Part shown: positions 24,639 to 36,075 of the stretch, one piece after another
How positions within the stretch are numbered: the stretch's first letter is position 1
How the letters are laid out: each line of letters opens with the position of its first letter
NCBI RefSeq assembly: GCF_018139145.2
Contig: NC_059477.1
Span: 32,467,502 to 32,531,501 of the forward strand
Length of the DNA: 64,000 nt
Origin: Gymnogyps californianus
Taxonomy: Eukaryota; Chordata; Aves; Accipitriformes; Cathartidae
Direction of reading: 5' to 3'
Notes under the pieces: generated by a model
What the model was told of the DNA's origin: nothing
Database searches by the model: none
Seen by the model: only the letters and a program-made list of their open reading frames with translations
Translations under genes and position numbers: made by a program

Positions 24639-26058
24639 GTAAGTGGTTTCTTCACTTGTGACCAAGTTACTGTATAGTTCAGTATTATTAAAATGGCAAC
24701 ACTGTACCGCTGTCACATCTCTGCTACTGGCATAAGTGTCAGACAGTGGAGAAAATCCAACTGCCCGACAGAGAGACAAGGAATGCCTCTCACTTGATAG
24801 CAGCTGAGCTGCTTATTGCACATATTATTACTGATACTTATCCCTTAAAAACCATGTACATCACTTGTTTAAGCAGGCAGGGAAAGTCCATTAATTTTCT
24901 CTGCTGCCTCTTGGAATAGAAGAATTCAGTTAGCACTTAGTTGCTCTTAAGAGAGGTGGCCAGCTTGAAACTCTTCCCATTAGAAAGGTCCCTCCTTACT
25001 TCATGAGTCCAGATACATCCTGCCGGAGAAGTATCTTGCTCTCCCTGACACCCTGTGCCTCTTGGCAATGCCCCTGGTATGAGCTGCGGGTCAAGGAACA
25101 CAACAGCAGCACAAGGAGCGTGAGAGAGGATGGAGCCTCCTACTCCTTTGATTTGGAAAACTGGTCAGATCCTTGCGTGCTTTAACTCCTGAGTACTTTT
25201 GCACCAAACCCATGAATGTTTGCAGCTGTAATTTTTGAAAATCAGTTATTTGTTTGAATTTCTGGTCATGATCATGCAAAACAGAAAAAAGTAACAATTA
25301 CCTTAGATTTCCTACTGGGATAAGGCAGGCAATTTTCCCCTGCAGCTTAGTTGTAGCTCTTCAGGGACTAATAAAAATTATAATCCTGTATCTTGTTTAA
25401 ATCTTTAAGTAACTTTATCCAGTTTTGTAAAAGAAAATATTGTCAGATTATCTGCCTGCTTTGATGTAGAAACTTTTCCTTGGGTGAAGCTTTTTCCATT
25501 GAAATCTTATTCATGTCACTTTTATTATTATATTGTTTTCACACGTGGACCCTATTATCAGCTTAGGGATGAAATGGTGCTTCTATATTCCTTTAAATAG
25601 AGAGTTCAACGAAAATATTATTAATCTTTCTGGGGTATTTACCCAGCATTACAAGTAGCATATCTGTGGCGTCAATGTTAATGATTTTATGTAGGAAGGA
25701 ATGACATCTCTCTGTTGACCCTAAAGAACTGTGGGTTTGCCAAGTATTATTTTGCGGCTCAGACATCTACTACTGATTACTCTGGTCCCATGAAAGGGTG
25801 TATTAGCTGTAACATTGATTTTTCTTGTGCTCTTACATAGATAGGAAAAAATGTGTTTGCTACAATTCATTTGAAGGGGAATCAAACAAGTTTTTTGCAT
25901 TCCCCTAGCCTCAGCTGACAGGAAAGTTTGGGTCCTGCCTTCCTAGGTGATACTAAGGTGGTAGCTCAAGAAAGGGTAGATTTTTAAATCATGGGATAAT
26001 GAGCTCTGAGTGAAACTAACTGAGCCTTGTGCTGCCTTGTTCTACTGGAAACTGGGGT
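24639..26058. other. Single-copy non-coding DNA, no gene seen
   Basis: This stretch runs from the exon-like interval to the second LTR. It is AT-rich with no recognised features. Confidence 0.6.
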
Positions 26059-26324
26059 GGAAATGTCCTGGTTCTGGCTGGGATAGAGTTAATTTTTTTC
26101 TTAGTAGCTGGTACAGTGTGTTTTGGATTTAGTGTGAGAATAATGTTGATAACACGCTGATGTTTTAGTTGTTGCTAAGTAGCGCTTATCCTAAGTTCAG
26201 GACTCTTCAGTTTCCCATGCTGTGCCAGCAAGCAGGTGCACAAGAAGCTGGGAGGGAGCATGGCCAGGGCAGCTGACCCGAACTAGCCAAAGGGAGATTC
26301 CATACCATAGAACATCATGCTCAG

Positions 26325-26332
26325 TATACAAA
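26325..26332 (+). promoter_or_regulatory. TATA-like element of the LTR promoter
   Basis: TATACAAA lies 262 bp into the LTR, just before the AACTGGGGGG stretch. In the family as I remember it this position reads as a good TATA box (TATAAA). The C here would weaken it, so the LTR promoter may be decayed. Confidence 0.45.
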
Positions 26333-26479
26333 CTGGGGGGAGTTGGCCAGGAGGGGCGGATCGGTGCTTAGGCATCAGTCAGTGGGTGGTGAGCAATTGC
26401 ATTGTGCATCACCTGTCTTTTCTTGGGTTTTATTTCTTTTTTTTCTCTTTTTTTTTGTTGGTTATATTCCTTTTCATTA

Positions 26480-26514
26480 CAATAATAATAATATTTTTAT
26501 TATTATTATTGCTA
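26480..26514. repeat. AAT/ATT trinucleotide repeat in the LTR
   Basis: AATAATAATAAT followed by TTTTTATTATTATTATT forms an interrupted trinucleotide repeat with some self-complementarity. It is internal to the LTR, upstream of its poly-A signal. Confidence 0.8.
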
Positions 26515-26535
26515 GTATTTTATTTTACTTTAGCT

Positions 26536-26541
26536 ATTAAA
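26536..26541 (+). terminator. Putative LTR poly-A signal ATTAAA
   Basis: ATTAAA in the context GCTATTAAACTGTTC, about 125 bp before the LTR end. It is the commonest natural variant of AATAAA. The call follows from its position in the LTR. Confidence 0.4.
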
Positions 26542-26669
26542 CTGTTCTTATCTCAACCCATGAGTTTTACTTTTTCTTGATTCTCCTCCCCATCCCACTG
26601 GGAGGGGGGAGGGGGGAGCGAGTGGCGGCGTGGTGCTTAGCTGCTGGCTGGGGTTAAACCACAAAGAAA

Positions 26670-29600
26670 AAAGAAAAAGTTGGCCTTCCCCCAGAAAAAG
26701 TAAAAGTCGGGCTCTGAATTGGAAGGTGGTAGTGTGAGCTGATGCGGCATCCTGGCCAGGACCTGACCACTGCCTGTAGTGGAGGATGTCAGAGAGATAC
26801 TTACAGGCGTACCTGTCCTCTGAGCAGATCAATTCTGTAGCTGCACAAGGCATGATGGGCCCCCAGTGCTGCAATTTAACTCTTGTCATGCTGTCAGGCC
26901 TGGATCTGTCTCCTGAATTTATTTTTAGAAGTGATTTGACAGAGAGAGAAGTGCTGAGACTTGCCCTTTCCCTGTGGAGGGGAGGTCTGATTATCCCTTT
27001 AGCTGCAGCATTCTTGTTTGGCTGTCTCTAATCTAATCTACCTCTGGATGCATTTCTATACTGCGCTCATTACTGTGGTATGTGAGCATTTTGTGCAGCA
27101 AGCTGAAGAGCAGAGTGAAAAACAAAAATCTCCTGGGCAGGATCCTGCACCATGTTCTGCTTCTGCTTCTCTATTTTTAGGGAGGTGGTGGGTGGGGGAC
27201 TGTTGAGTTTGCCATCCCCTTTCTGTACCTTCTGTATCTGGCCCCGGGGTGATTATTGCTTGCTGTGTTTCCTGTCCCACCACCATGTGCTGGAGGACTT
27301 CCTACAAGGGGGTTTCCACCAGGACCTATAGGTCCAACATGCCGTAATTGCATTGACTGTGATGGGGCTCCTGCAGCTCTGCCCAAATAGTACCCTTGAG
27401 TTGCAAACCAACAATATCCCTCATTAGCAGCAGCATGTTTCCTCCTTTGGACCATTTCAGTGTGATGTGATTTTTTAAAGTCTTTTTTGTTTCCTTTGCT
27501 TTTCCTGTGCATGAACTACTGATTCACCCTCCTTCTCCAGCTTGGACAGCAACGTAGCTTCCTGCAACCTGTGACACTCCCCTTACAAACAGGTCTTTAT
27601 CTTTTCCCTCTCATAAGCCTGTATGATCCTTTAATTGCAATGTGATCTGCCCGTGCCAGGGTTTGGTCATGAGGCCTGAGTGTGTGTTTGCTTCGTATGC
27701 TTAATACTTGGAGGAGAGTGGGTTTTGTCCTATTCCTTGGTGCAGAGCGAATTGCTGCCAGATATGTAGAGTGAAGAGCCGTGCACAGAAAAGTAGAAGC
27801 ACAACCAGCTCACACACTTGGTGGCAACTTGGTATGTTAGGGTCACGTTTTCCTGCAGCTTTACTCCTGTTATATCCAGTGTTAGGAAAAAAGAGAGGCT
27901 GAAAAGTGCCGGTTTGGCTTGGAGCCTGGGTCTCCAGAAGACGCAGTTCACTACGCCAACTACATACCACTGTTCATGGTGCTGCTGAGGTGCCTGTCTT
28001 CTTCCCAGCTACATCTCCCTGTGCAACGTTGCAAAGAAACATACTTGTCTGTGATGGTTCAGACACTCTGGTAACTGCTGAGGTGTTTCTTTTTTCCTCT
28101 TTTTGGCAAGGGATCCCTGTGAGGTGGAATGCTTCTGTTTTCAGCAGTGATGGAGAGAATAAGAGGTACCCGTTCTCCATCTGCTGAGCTCCACTTAAAT
28201 TGTTATTCCTTCAAGCTTTCTCCACCCTTCAAAACATAAAATTGGCAGAAACAAATGAAGCTGTAAAATAACAGCTCTGAATTAATAAAGCTTAATTGTG
28301 CCAAGTGCTGTTAAAAAGAGCGTTGCCCTCAGTACGCTCTTAACACTTCAGCTATTACAGCTGCTGGGAAGAGAGAAAAGTTGTTCATTTTTACCTGCCT
28401 GGATACTGTGGGGTTAATAGACCCCACACTAGGTCTGTCAGTGTTAAAATCATTGTCTGGAACAAGTGGAAATCCTGTGGAAGCAGCTATGAATGCAGTT
28501 GAGCAGCACCAGCTAATAGCCTGGCTGTTAATACCTGGATCTATGGGATTGCCAGTGAAAATAGCCAGAAATGGGCTGGGCACCGCTTAGATGAAAAATC
28601 TAGTAGGAGCATGCACAGTGCTGCTGGGAAAGGGGTGGATTTTTTACTTGAGTCATCGAAGACTGATGTGGGTGTCATGTCTCTTGGATGAGACTAACTG
28701 AGCAGTGTAATGCTGATCTATCATAAACATTTGTTTTAAGTCCTCCAGGAGACTAACCCAAACCCAGGCAGGGGTCCCGGTGCTTTAGCTGACTGTCAAG
28801 CAAAACTGTTTTGTATTCCTAGGCAGGTAGCAGCGTGTCTGAAAATCTGCCAGATTTTCTACTTAATTATCTGTGAGGGCTGTTTCACCATTAGGGCTGT
28901 TTCCTGTTTTGCATTCTCTGAGGAAACGCAAGAACAGAGTCCCTCTGCCAGTGACAGGGAAATTTGAGGATGCCCAGGAAGAGTGGTTTTGCTGGGGCTG
29001 CAACTCTGTTAGGGATGGTCAGAAAAATTTTGGCAGAGTCCACACGCTGTGCACTGAAGCTGAAATGTTTTGTGGTAACATACTGGTCTCAGGGATGTTT
29101 TCTAAAGGAAGGATTTGGGAACCAATGTAGACCCTGATTGCTTCCAAAAAGAAGGAGAAAGAAGGTCTCCATCAAACTGCTCACCTTTTCTACCTTGAAA
29201 TAGATATTTTTACTGTACTGGTTTTCCTGTAAAATTCAAAAAGGTTTTCAGTCCAGTGATGAACTCAAAAGAAAAGGAATTATCCTTTCTTCAGTTCTAG
29301 GTTATGTTAGGGCAAGGAGATTCACAGGCCAACACATCTGAGAACCTAAAAGCCCATCTTTGTTTTTTCTCAGTAAGAGAATGCATGTCCTGTGAAATAC
29401 AGGCTGAAAAATCTGTTTAAAGACCCATGCTGATTTCCACTGAGGTTGAGGTTGGTTTTTTTCTTTTCTTTTCCTTTGATTATTAATTGTTGGTTTTCCC
29501 TGAGGTAAGGAAAACTGGTCGCTCAGAGCAATAATCTCAAGCCTGTGCCTCTCATATAAAGATACGTGATTAATTGGCTGGAGCGAGAAAGAGTGTCTCA

Positions 29601-29904
29601 TTTAGGTTATTAGTTTGGTGATACTGTCATGGGGCTACAGGTGAGATAGCTGACCGGCTAAATACAGCCACCTGAAGATCCTGTAGCAAGACTGTGTTGC
29701 TTATAGGTAGCAGTAGGTCTGCAGCTGCACTGCACTTTTATTTGTATGTCAGGTCTATGCACTAAACATGATTTATTTGGAGCCTGATGGAAATATTAGA
29801 CAATATAATAAAATGAACAGATCTAGTTGCCAATGTTCTGTTATTTAAAAATTCAAATTAGAGGTCTTAGAGTGCTGTGCTCCCAAGAAGCAGTAACATC
29901 CAGG
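26670..29904. other. Single-copy non-coding DNA, one possible old repeat
   Basis: No gene is seen. Near 27340-27375 the phrase TGCATTGACTGTGATGGGGC resembles the decayed amniote repeat motif 'ccattgacttcagtggggct'. Minus-strand frames of up to 111 codons at 27056-27512 are proline/glycine-rich and unrecognised. At 28381-28583 both strands are open by coincidence. An AT-rich patch at 28240-28300 has AATTAATAAAGCTTAATTG, which is homeodomain-like. Confidence 0.6.
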
Positions 29905-29995
29905 GGATTAAATCAAGAAGAGCTGAGCTCAGATTCCAGCTCCGCCACTGACATAGTGGATAGTGCTGGGAAAATAATTTTCCTTAACGTTTTTC
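29905..29995 (+). mobile_element. MIR-type SINE 5' portion
   Basis: AGCTGAGCTCAGATTCCAGC, TCCGCCACTGACATAGTGG and AATTTTCCTTAACG occur in the order and spacing of the MIR 5' half ('gagctctgggttcgaatcccagctctgccactgacttgctgtgtgacc...cacttaacctc'). The middle is divergent. Strand is plus by that comparison. Confidence 0.5.
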
Positions 29996-32900
29996 AAAGG
30001 TGGCCGTTTGCTTTGGGTGCAGAAGCTGATGTGCCATGTGCTTGGTTTTCAATGCCAGAGCCAGGAACTGGTGCAAATGCTTAGGGCTCACCACTGCTGA
30101 GAATCTGTCATGGCCATCCTCATATTTGACAAGAGGACGTTAAAGAGCTCAGTCATGGATGCCTTTTGAAAACTCTGGCGATGGGCATGTGTAGAACTGG
30201 GGTGGCAGCACATGTTTCAGCATCTTTCAATCCCTCATACAAGTACTGAGAAAAATGGCAGATTAAATGGAGAAAGTGGCAGCAAGGATTTTGGTACAGT
30301 AAAGCAAGTAGAAAGATGAAATTTGCAGAATTTACAGTGCTTCAGCCTTGAAAGCCTTAGGAAATGAATGGGAAATACAAGATTTAGTTATGTATTCAGG
30401 CAAACTACGTTCCTGGTGTACCCTTTCCTTCAGAAAGATGTGTTAGTGAGTGAGCCTTGATTCAAGAAATTTATCTTAAGAATGAATTTTTTAAGTCACA
30501 AAGGAAAAAATATAAAAGCTTTATGGACATTCAGGGAAACTTAGGCTGAGAGCAGGTCAAGATACAACGGAGCCACTACTCTACCCTTTCCCTGCAACTT
30601 CATACTAATAATTGGAAAAATACATTAGCAGATGCTGCACTTTTCTGAGGACAGTGAAAGATGCCATAATTAAGAGAAGACTGATGTATTATTTAAGAGT
30701 AATTTGCAATTAGTGTTCCTAAATGCTGTGCTATATTATTAGTTTCTTCTGTCTGTCTTGATCAAATGCAGTTGAATAATCTGCAAATTAACACTGATGG
30801 AAAAATCACTATGAGTACAGCTCTGGCTCTCTGGACTGAAAAGAGCCGGAAGAAAAATTGGCAGTTTGCTACTCCGGTTGCAGAGGGCGGGTGGCAGAGC
30901 GGTGGGGGTGGGACGCTGGGGCACCATGGGCATGAGAGATTTTGAAGGATGTTGGTGTCTGGGACTTTTCAGCCAGTCCAAAGTTGTGATGGCAGGGCTG
31001 GGAGGGAGGGGATTTGTGCAGAGTTCCCATGGGACCACATTTCTGCAAACACTTTTCTCCTAGGGACAGGATCTCTGCACAGCAAGAGAAGCAGAGCTTT
31101 GCTGTCAGACCTCCTGGATGTTTGCTGGAAGAGAAACCAACCTGTCCCCAGGTCTCTTATCCCTGCCTGTGCGGTGGGCTTCCCTCGCCTGCTCCTGACT
31201 TCATCCCTGTGAATTCACTGGAAAATGTCATAATTATGCTTCAAATGCCCAGTGATAATTGGGCAAATGCCCATGGCTTAATTATTTTCCTTAAGGTTAT
31301 TGGTGTTGAAAAAATGGGCATCTTTTCCAGTGTCCATGCTTCTCCACTTACATGCTTTGAGACCACAGAAAAGTTTTCTGAAGTCTGTTGGAAGCCCTTT
31401 CTCCACATAGACAGGAGGCAGCACATGTCGCCATTGTCACATAATGCCAAATGAACAAGTTTCTCAAGCTTTTTGTCACCTTCTTGAGTTGTCACATTTT
31501 CCTTTCCTTTGGCAGATTCATCCTTGCAGTGGCTATGGCTGAGAATGATCAAATATAATTGATTATTTCAGTCTGTTCCCCACTGTTTGTGGCTTTAATA
31601 ATGTGGTAGGAATATAAAAGTGTTCAACCTGTAATGTCAGTGCAAGGAATTAAATATTTATCATACGTATATTCCAGGGAGTGATTCAGAAATTATTAAC
31701 ATGTAGATTTGCATACAGGAGCATTAAGAAACCCCACAAAGTGGACCATTTATTTCTAAAAATATATGCAGAAACATGTTTTGTTTTCAAATTTTCAGAT
31801 TTATGTGTTTAAAGGAAACCTAAAGAATGGTGATTGACATGATCCTATAATTCTACTGGCTTCAATGTCTGATTATGCTACATATCCTGTAGGGCAGCCG
31901 TCTCAAAAGCTTTTGGTCTATGACTGTCAATCTTGACTGTTTCTTTCTGAATCAGCAGCAGTTTTAATTTGAGCTGGTGTCACTGTGAGCACCTAGTCTT
32001 TCAGCTAATGGAGTAATGGAGAATTTGCATGGTTGGAAGCAGTCAAATACCTGTGGCTTAACAAATTCTAGTTTATCGAGCAAAACATGCTGATCTACTG
32101 TTAGTGTGCTCTTAGCTTACTCCAATCACTAACGTGGTAAGTTTAAACCTCTGTGAAACAGCTGCAGGTATCCCCTGAAGCACGTTCTCAGCAAATGTAT
32201 TTTATTTCAGTAGTGAAGTGGGCTTAAAGTGCACACATAATTATTGCAACTCAGTGGATGGGCAGTAAATTGCTGAGCTGTAACAGCTCAATCATTTTTG
32301 GTTACGGGAACGTACCTACGCTTTCTGGTTTTATTAAGAGTTTGATTTTTTGTTATAAGCCAAATTTGACTTGGCAATGGCAAACTGGAAATGCTTTTGA
32401 TTCTTTTTCAAAATCAAGCAGAACAACTTCACTTGCAATATTTTAAAATGTTTTATATTTGTTGTCACTAGTGCTACCTGGCTATATAAGCAGACCCTTC
32501 TAGGAGCTCATTTCTTCTATCTGTGCAAATGAACTTGCTACCCAAAATAGAAAATCAGGAGGATTTTAAACCCCTTTTCACTAAAAGGGTATTTCAATCT
32601 CTCCTATGTTTAGGCTGGCAGTAAGTGAGATACACACCCAAGAGTGAAAGACCTGTTTTTTCCTCTAAACCAGGTCTATTAATGCATTTGACACTGGTCT
32701 GGCTTGCAGAGCTTGTGCTGAATCCTGCTGTGGACCTGGCAGTTCTCTTGCAGAGATCATGTCCCACCATCCTGTTGGAGGTTACGGCCGATGGAAGATG
32801 TGTCTGTTCTGTAGCTCTCAATTATCTTTCCCTCTCCAGAAAGATAGGAAGAGCTGTCTTTGATCCCACAAAGCTCTACAGATGTTAAAGGGAAATACAG

Positions 32901-33234
32901 AATAGAACTGAGCTGACTTACAGGTATTGCAGTATCTACCTTGGCCCCAAGTTTTAACAGAAAACTGTGGCTTTCAAAAAGCCTTTTACATTTAATGGAA
33001 GTAAAGCACTGCAACTGGAGTCCCCCCATCATAGCTGTAATCCTAATAATAACAATTTCCAGCATGTTTACGACAGTCAGTGTGGCTTGAGGTGTTTAAG
33101 AATCATAACTCGTCAGAATTGCCATAATCTCTTTTACCTAATATTCCCTTCATTTCAAGTTTCTGTTTTCTAAATGTTTCTGTTTTCTTTCATCTTTTAA
33201 GTGTTCAGAGCACCAATGTCATACAATGCTGGGA
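29996..33234. other. Single-copy non-coding DNA, conserved-looking patches
   Basis: No gene is seen. At 31210-31300 an AT-rich patch carries CATAATTATG, GATAATTGGGC, GGGCAAATGCCC and CTTAATTATTTTCC, a motif density like that of conserved enhancers, though conservation cannot be tested here. Octamers ATTTGCAT lie at 31707-31714 and 32023-32030. A GC-rich patch at 30877-30900 (CAGAGGGCGGGTGGCAG) weakly resembles a CTCF site. The 146-codon frame at 31014-31454 is unrecognised. Confidence 0.6.
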
Positions 33235-33300
33235 GTTTAGTTATTAATAATAGAAATAGCGATGCTGCTCTGAGGATTAAATTAGATTCAAGGTACAGCC
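33235..33300 (+). mobile_element. Possible MIR/L2-type fragment
   Basis: TTAATAATAGAAATAGCGATG followed by CTGCTCTGAGGATTAAATTAG resembles the MIR/L2 phrase 'ataatagcacctacctcatagggttgttgtgaggattaaatgag'. Only about 60 bp match, at low identity. Confidence 0.4.
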
Positions 33301-34011
33301 AACAATGCTCATTCAGTTTCTGTCTTTCTTATAGAATTCAGACTAATGAGGAACAAACCTGATAGACAATTATAATTTGTATGTATTATCTTGAGCATGA
33401 TGGGACAGCATGCTGTTGAATCAGCTGTTTTTAGAGCCAGGTACCAATCCTGTGATGTTGATGACATTCCATAAAAAGGAAAAATAAAAGAAATGGAAAA
33501 GAATAAAAACGTGAACTAAGAGTTGAAATATTTTATGAAACACATGCTAAATCTCCCTGCTTTAGGACCGGTGGCCTACAATGGAGCAGAGCACTGGGCC
33601 AAAAAGAGTAAATCTTACTCTAAATGAGTGAGACAATTTTATGCACAGCATGACTTTAGAAAGGGGAGGAAGGGAGGAGGCCATAAGACCAAGACAAACA
33701 GAAAGAGGTAGAATATGTCTGCGAGAGAAAGCAATCGTAAAAGGAAAGGAAAATTGACACAATATGAACAAAATAAGATGAACTCGCTTTTTTTGTTCTA
33801 TGGCACTTTGTCTTCCACGTCAAAGCCTATTATACCATTACATCATTCATGTGCTGAGTACTGAACTGTGCTTTCACCGGGTCATATGTTGTTCCCAGGA
33901 ACTTTACTACCAATTCAGATCACCTCGAGGCTTGATTTTGCATTACGTTGGTGACACTGGGGTTAGTCCTGATTTATATTGTTCTAATCATATAAAAATC
34001 ACACACTTCAT
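33301..34011. other. Single-copy DNA, possible reverse-strand old repeat
   Basis: No gene is seen. At about 33935-33985 the minus strand contains TAAATCAGGACTAACCCCAG, resembling the amniote repeat phrase 'gtaaatcaggagtaactccac'. The match is short and uncertain. Confidence 0.5.
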
Positions 34012-34229
34012 TGGTAACACTTAGCATTTCTTTAGGGTTTATCATTCATTGATCTCAGAGCACTCTGTGGCAGTAAATAATGTTCTTTTCCAGCATGTGG
34101 CAGATGATTAAAAACAAAAAAAAGGAAAGCACAGAGCACTTGCATGTTTTGCCTGTGATCACATGGCATGGCAGGGAACACAACCCAGATCTCCTGATGC
34201 CTTGCCTATGAGATCATGCTGCCTCCCTA
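34012..34229 (+). mobile_element. Near full-length ancient MIR/L3-type repeat
   Basis: Matching phrases span about 218 bp in correct order. CACTTAGCATTTC and GATCTCAGAGCACTCTGTGG come first, then TGTTCTTTTCCAGC...GGCAGATGATTAAAAAC. Next are GCACAGAGCACTTGCATG and GCCTGTGATCACATGGC. Last is ACAACCCAGATCTCCTGATG...GATCATGCTGCCTCC. They correspond to 'gatctcaaagcactttac', 'ccattttacagatggggaaact', 'gcacagagaggtgaagtgacttgcccaaggtcac' and 'acccaggtctcctgagtcc...ccacgctgcctcc'. This is the best-preserved old repeat of the window. Family name beyond MIR/L3-type is not certain. Confidence 0.7.
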
Positions 34230-35944
34230 AATAAAATTAAAATGGAGTTCTGCAGTAAAAAGGAATGACTCTGCTCTGATACCAGTCTTAGTAAGATCAG
34301 CAGTGGGCCTCTGCTTAATAACACCACGTTACTGCTGGGGTCACTGGGAACACTATTAGACTCCCTCAATAACTGGAGAAGAAAGTGCCGGAGCTTTGGT
34401 TCCCGTCTGTACACAAAATGCTGTCGTACATCACAGCAGGAGCACTTCAGCAGGTGAAAAAACAGTTGGTCACCTCACAGTTTACATAGCAAACCAAGTA
34501 TTTGCTATATCCATCCAATTTACATCATAGCCCAAAAAACCCACTGTTTTTTTTCCCCTAAGGTGGCAGTGCCCCAATATTTATCTGTGACTTTCGGAGG
34601 CTCAGCTGTCTTCAGTGGGATGCATGTGTATCCCACTACCTCTCTCCCTCTCTTTCTACCCCATTCTGATTGAAAAATGTGTTTTTAATATTGTGAAACA
34701 GAGATTGTGTTTCCACGCTACTAGCGCCACAGGAAATTCAGCCCTTACTAATAATAAAAAAAGACTTAGTGATTTTACTTGGAAGGGAGTTCAGGACAAG
34801 TGCAGCGTGCACGGGAGCTGGTCTGGTGTCCCACCATGGGGATGCGAGGACGTGGGAGCTGGGCAGCAATGGCCATTGGCAAGGGCTTCGGCCTTGTGGA
34901 AAATACACTGCAATAGGGAAAAGAAAAAGCAGTATCAGGATATGAAGCAGTTGGGATGGCTGTTTAGGCCTGTCCTAGTTGATCTGCTCAGATGCTCAGC
35001 TGGCACAATGTTGCTGCTGTATGGTAATACTTCATGGAGAGATGGAGGTGCCAGGGTCATGCTGCTGCAGGACACGGAGCTTGGAAGTTCCCCAGTCAAA
35101 ATTATAAATTTGGGTCTCCACACTCCAAGGTGAGGGATGTATCCTGCAGACAAAACTGTTTATGCCAGTGTTTCCGATATGAAAAAAAGGGAGAGAGAAA
35201 AAGAGGTTACTGTTTCACTATTTGTAAAAGATAAGGAGGTAAAATCTAGGCTCGGAGATCAATGTATGGAAAGGTAAGTATAAAGCGTGGTCACATGCAA
35301 GTAATTCAAGCAGTGCAGAGCACACAAACTGTGCCAATCTATATGTGCATCTCTCTCTCTTTTATTTAATTAGTATTCCTCTCTTGGGAATACCTGCTTC
35401 ATCGAGTTCCCCATATTCGTAGGCCATCCAGTAGAACTGAAATTGTAATGTTTGTAATTGTAATGCTCTGTCATGTGGCTCATGGTTTTATTAATAAACA
35501 TTGCAGCCACCTATTTATTAAAGGGATTTGCTCAAAGCAGACTGATAAACAGTGTCTGTGATGACCTCTGTGGGAAATCATTGCTGCCTCTCAAGGCAGT
35601 TAGTGTCCCATAAATCAGTAAGACGGTAACTCCCACACTTTCCACGAAATGCAGCTCCTGCCTCCTCGGTTGCCCTGCCCGGCTCGCACGTTTGTGCTGG
35701 GGATAATGCTGGTGATGGGGTAATCTCCCATTGCAGTAACAGATTTTCTGCTAAGTTTTTCAGACCTGTTCAGCATGTAATTTGTAATTAGCGTCTAAAT
35801 CCTAGCAAGGAAAAGCTTTAAAATGCAGAGAGCTGTGTATCATAACTGGCAAACATCTCTTGGTCATTTTTGGTATTGAGAGTGGAGCATCATTCTGGCG
35901 TAAGTGATTTCTGTCTTGAAAAACTTCCAGACCAAACAGAGGCA
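34230..35944. other. Single-copy non-coding DNA, no gene seen
   Basis: A 172-codon frame at 34615-35133 passes through a moderately GC-rich stretch (34800-35100) but shows no domain and overlaps frames on the other strand. A 10-bp direct repeat AATTGTAATG lies at 35441-35450 and 35456-35465. Confidence 0.6.
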
Positions 35945-36075
35945 GCAAACAAAAGCTTAAAGGGTAAAGACAGACATACAGGGGTGAAAGAGCTTGCCAA
36001 AGAGCATACAGAGGTGCAGCAACGTAGCAGGGAGCAGAGGGGAGCTAAGCCCTGGGTCCATCTGGCTGCGAGGCG
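35945..36075 (+). mobile_element. MIR-type SINE fragment
   Basis: GTAAAGACAGACATACAGGG, GTGAAAGAGCTTGCCAAAG and GCATACAGAGGTGCAGC...GAGCTAAGCCCTGGGTCC follow the MIR/L3 3' half ('ggggaaactgaggcacagaggggtgaagtgacttgcccaaggtcacacagc...gctgggaatagaacccaggtcc'). Identity is low but order and spacing hold. Confidence 0.5.

Larger units (their letters stand above)
26064..26664 (+). mobile_element. Solo LTR of a second avian ERVL-type family
   Basis: The element starts with TGTCCTGGTT and ends near GGGTTAAACCACA, about 600 bp. I recognise it from memory as a very common avian ERVL LTR, in sense orientation. TATACAAA at 26325-26332 sits at the TATA-box position, and ATTAAA at 26536-26541 is a likely poly-A signal. 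Between them, at 26427-26520, are T-rich stretches and AAT/ATT trinucleotide repeats, a region that is usually repetitive in this family. A G-rich block (about 26597-26625) lies near the end. No retroviral internal sequence adjoins it. The flanks GGAAA (26059-26063) and AGAAA (26665-26669) differ by one base, so the target duplication and the exact right end are uncertain by a few bases. It is unrelated in sequence to the LTR at 5731-6851. Confidence 0.87.

Noticed and set aside
24461..24779. Minus-strand open frames overlapping the exon-like interval
   Set aside because: They are shadows of the plus-strand frame with no start context, splice signals or recognisable product.
30877..30900. CTCF-like motif (CAGAGGGCGG followed by GTGGCAG)
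   Set aside because: The core agrees but the upstream CCA part of the consensus does not. One weak match in 64 kb is expected by chance.
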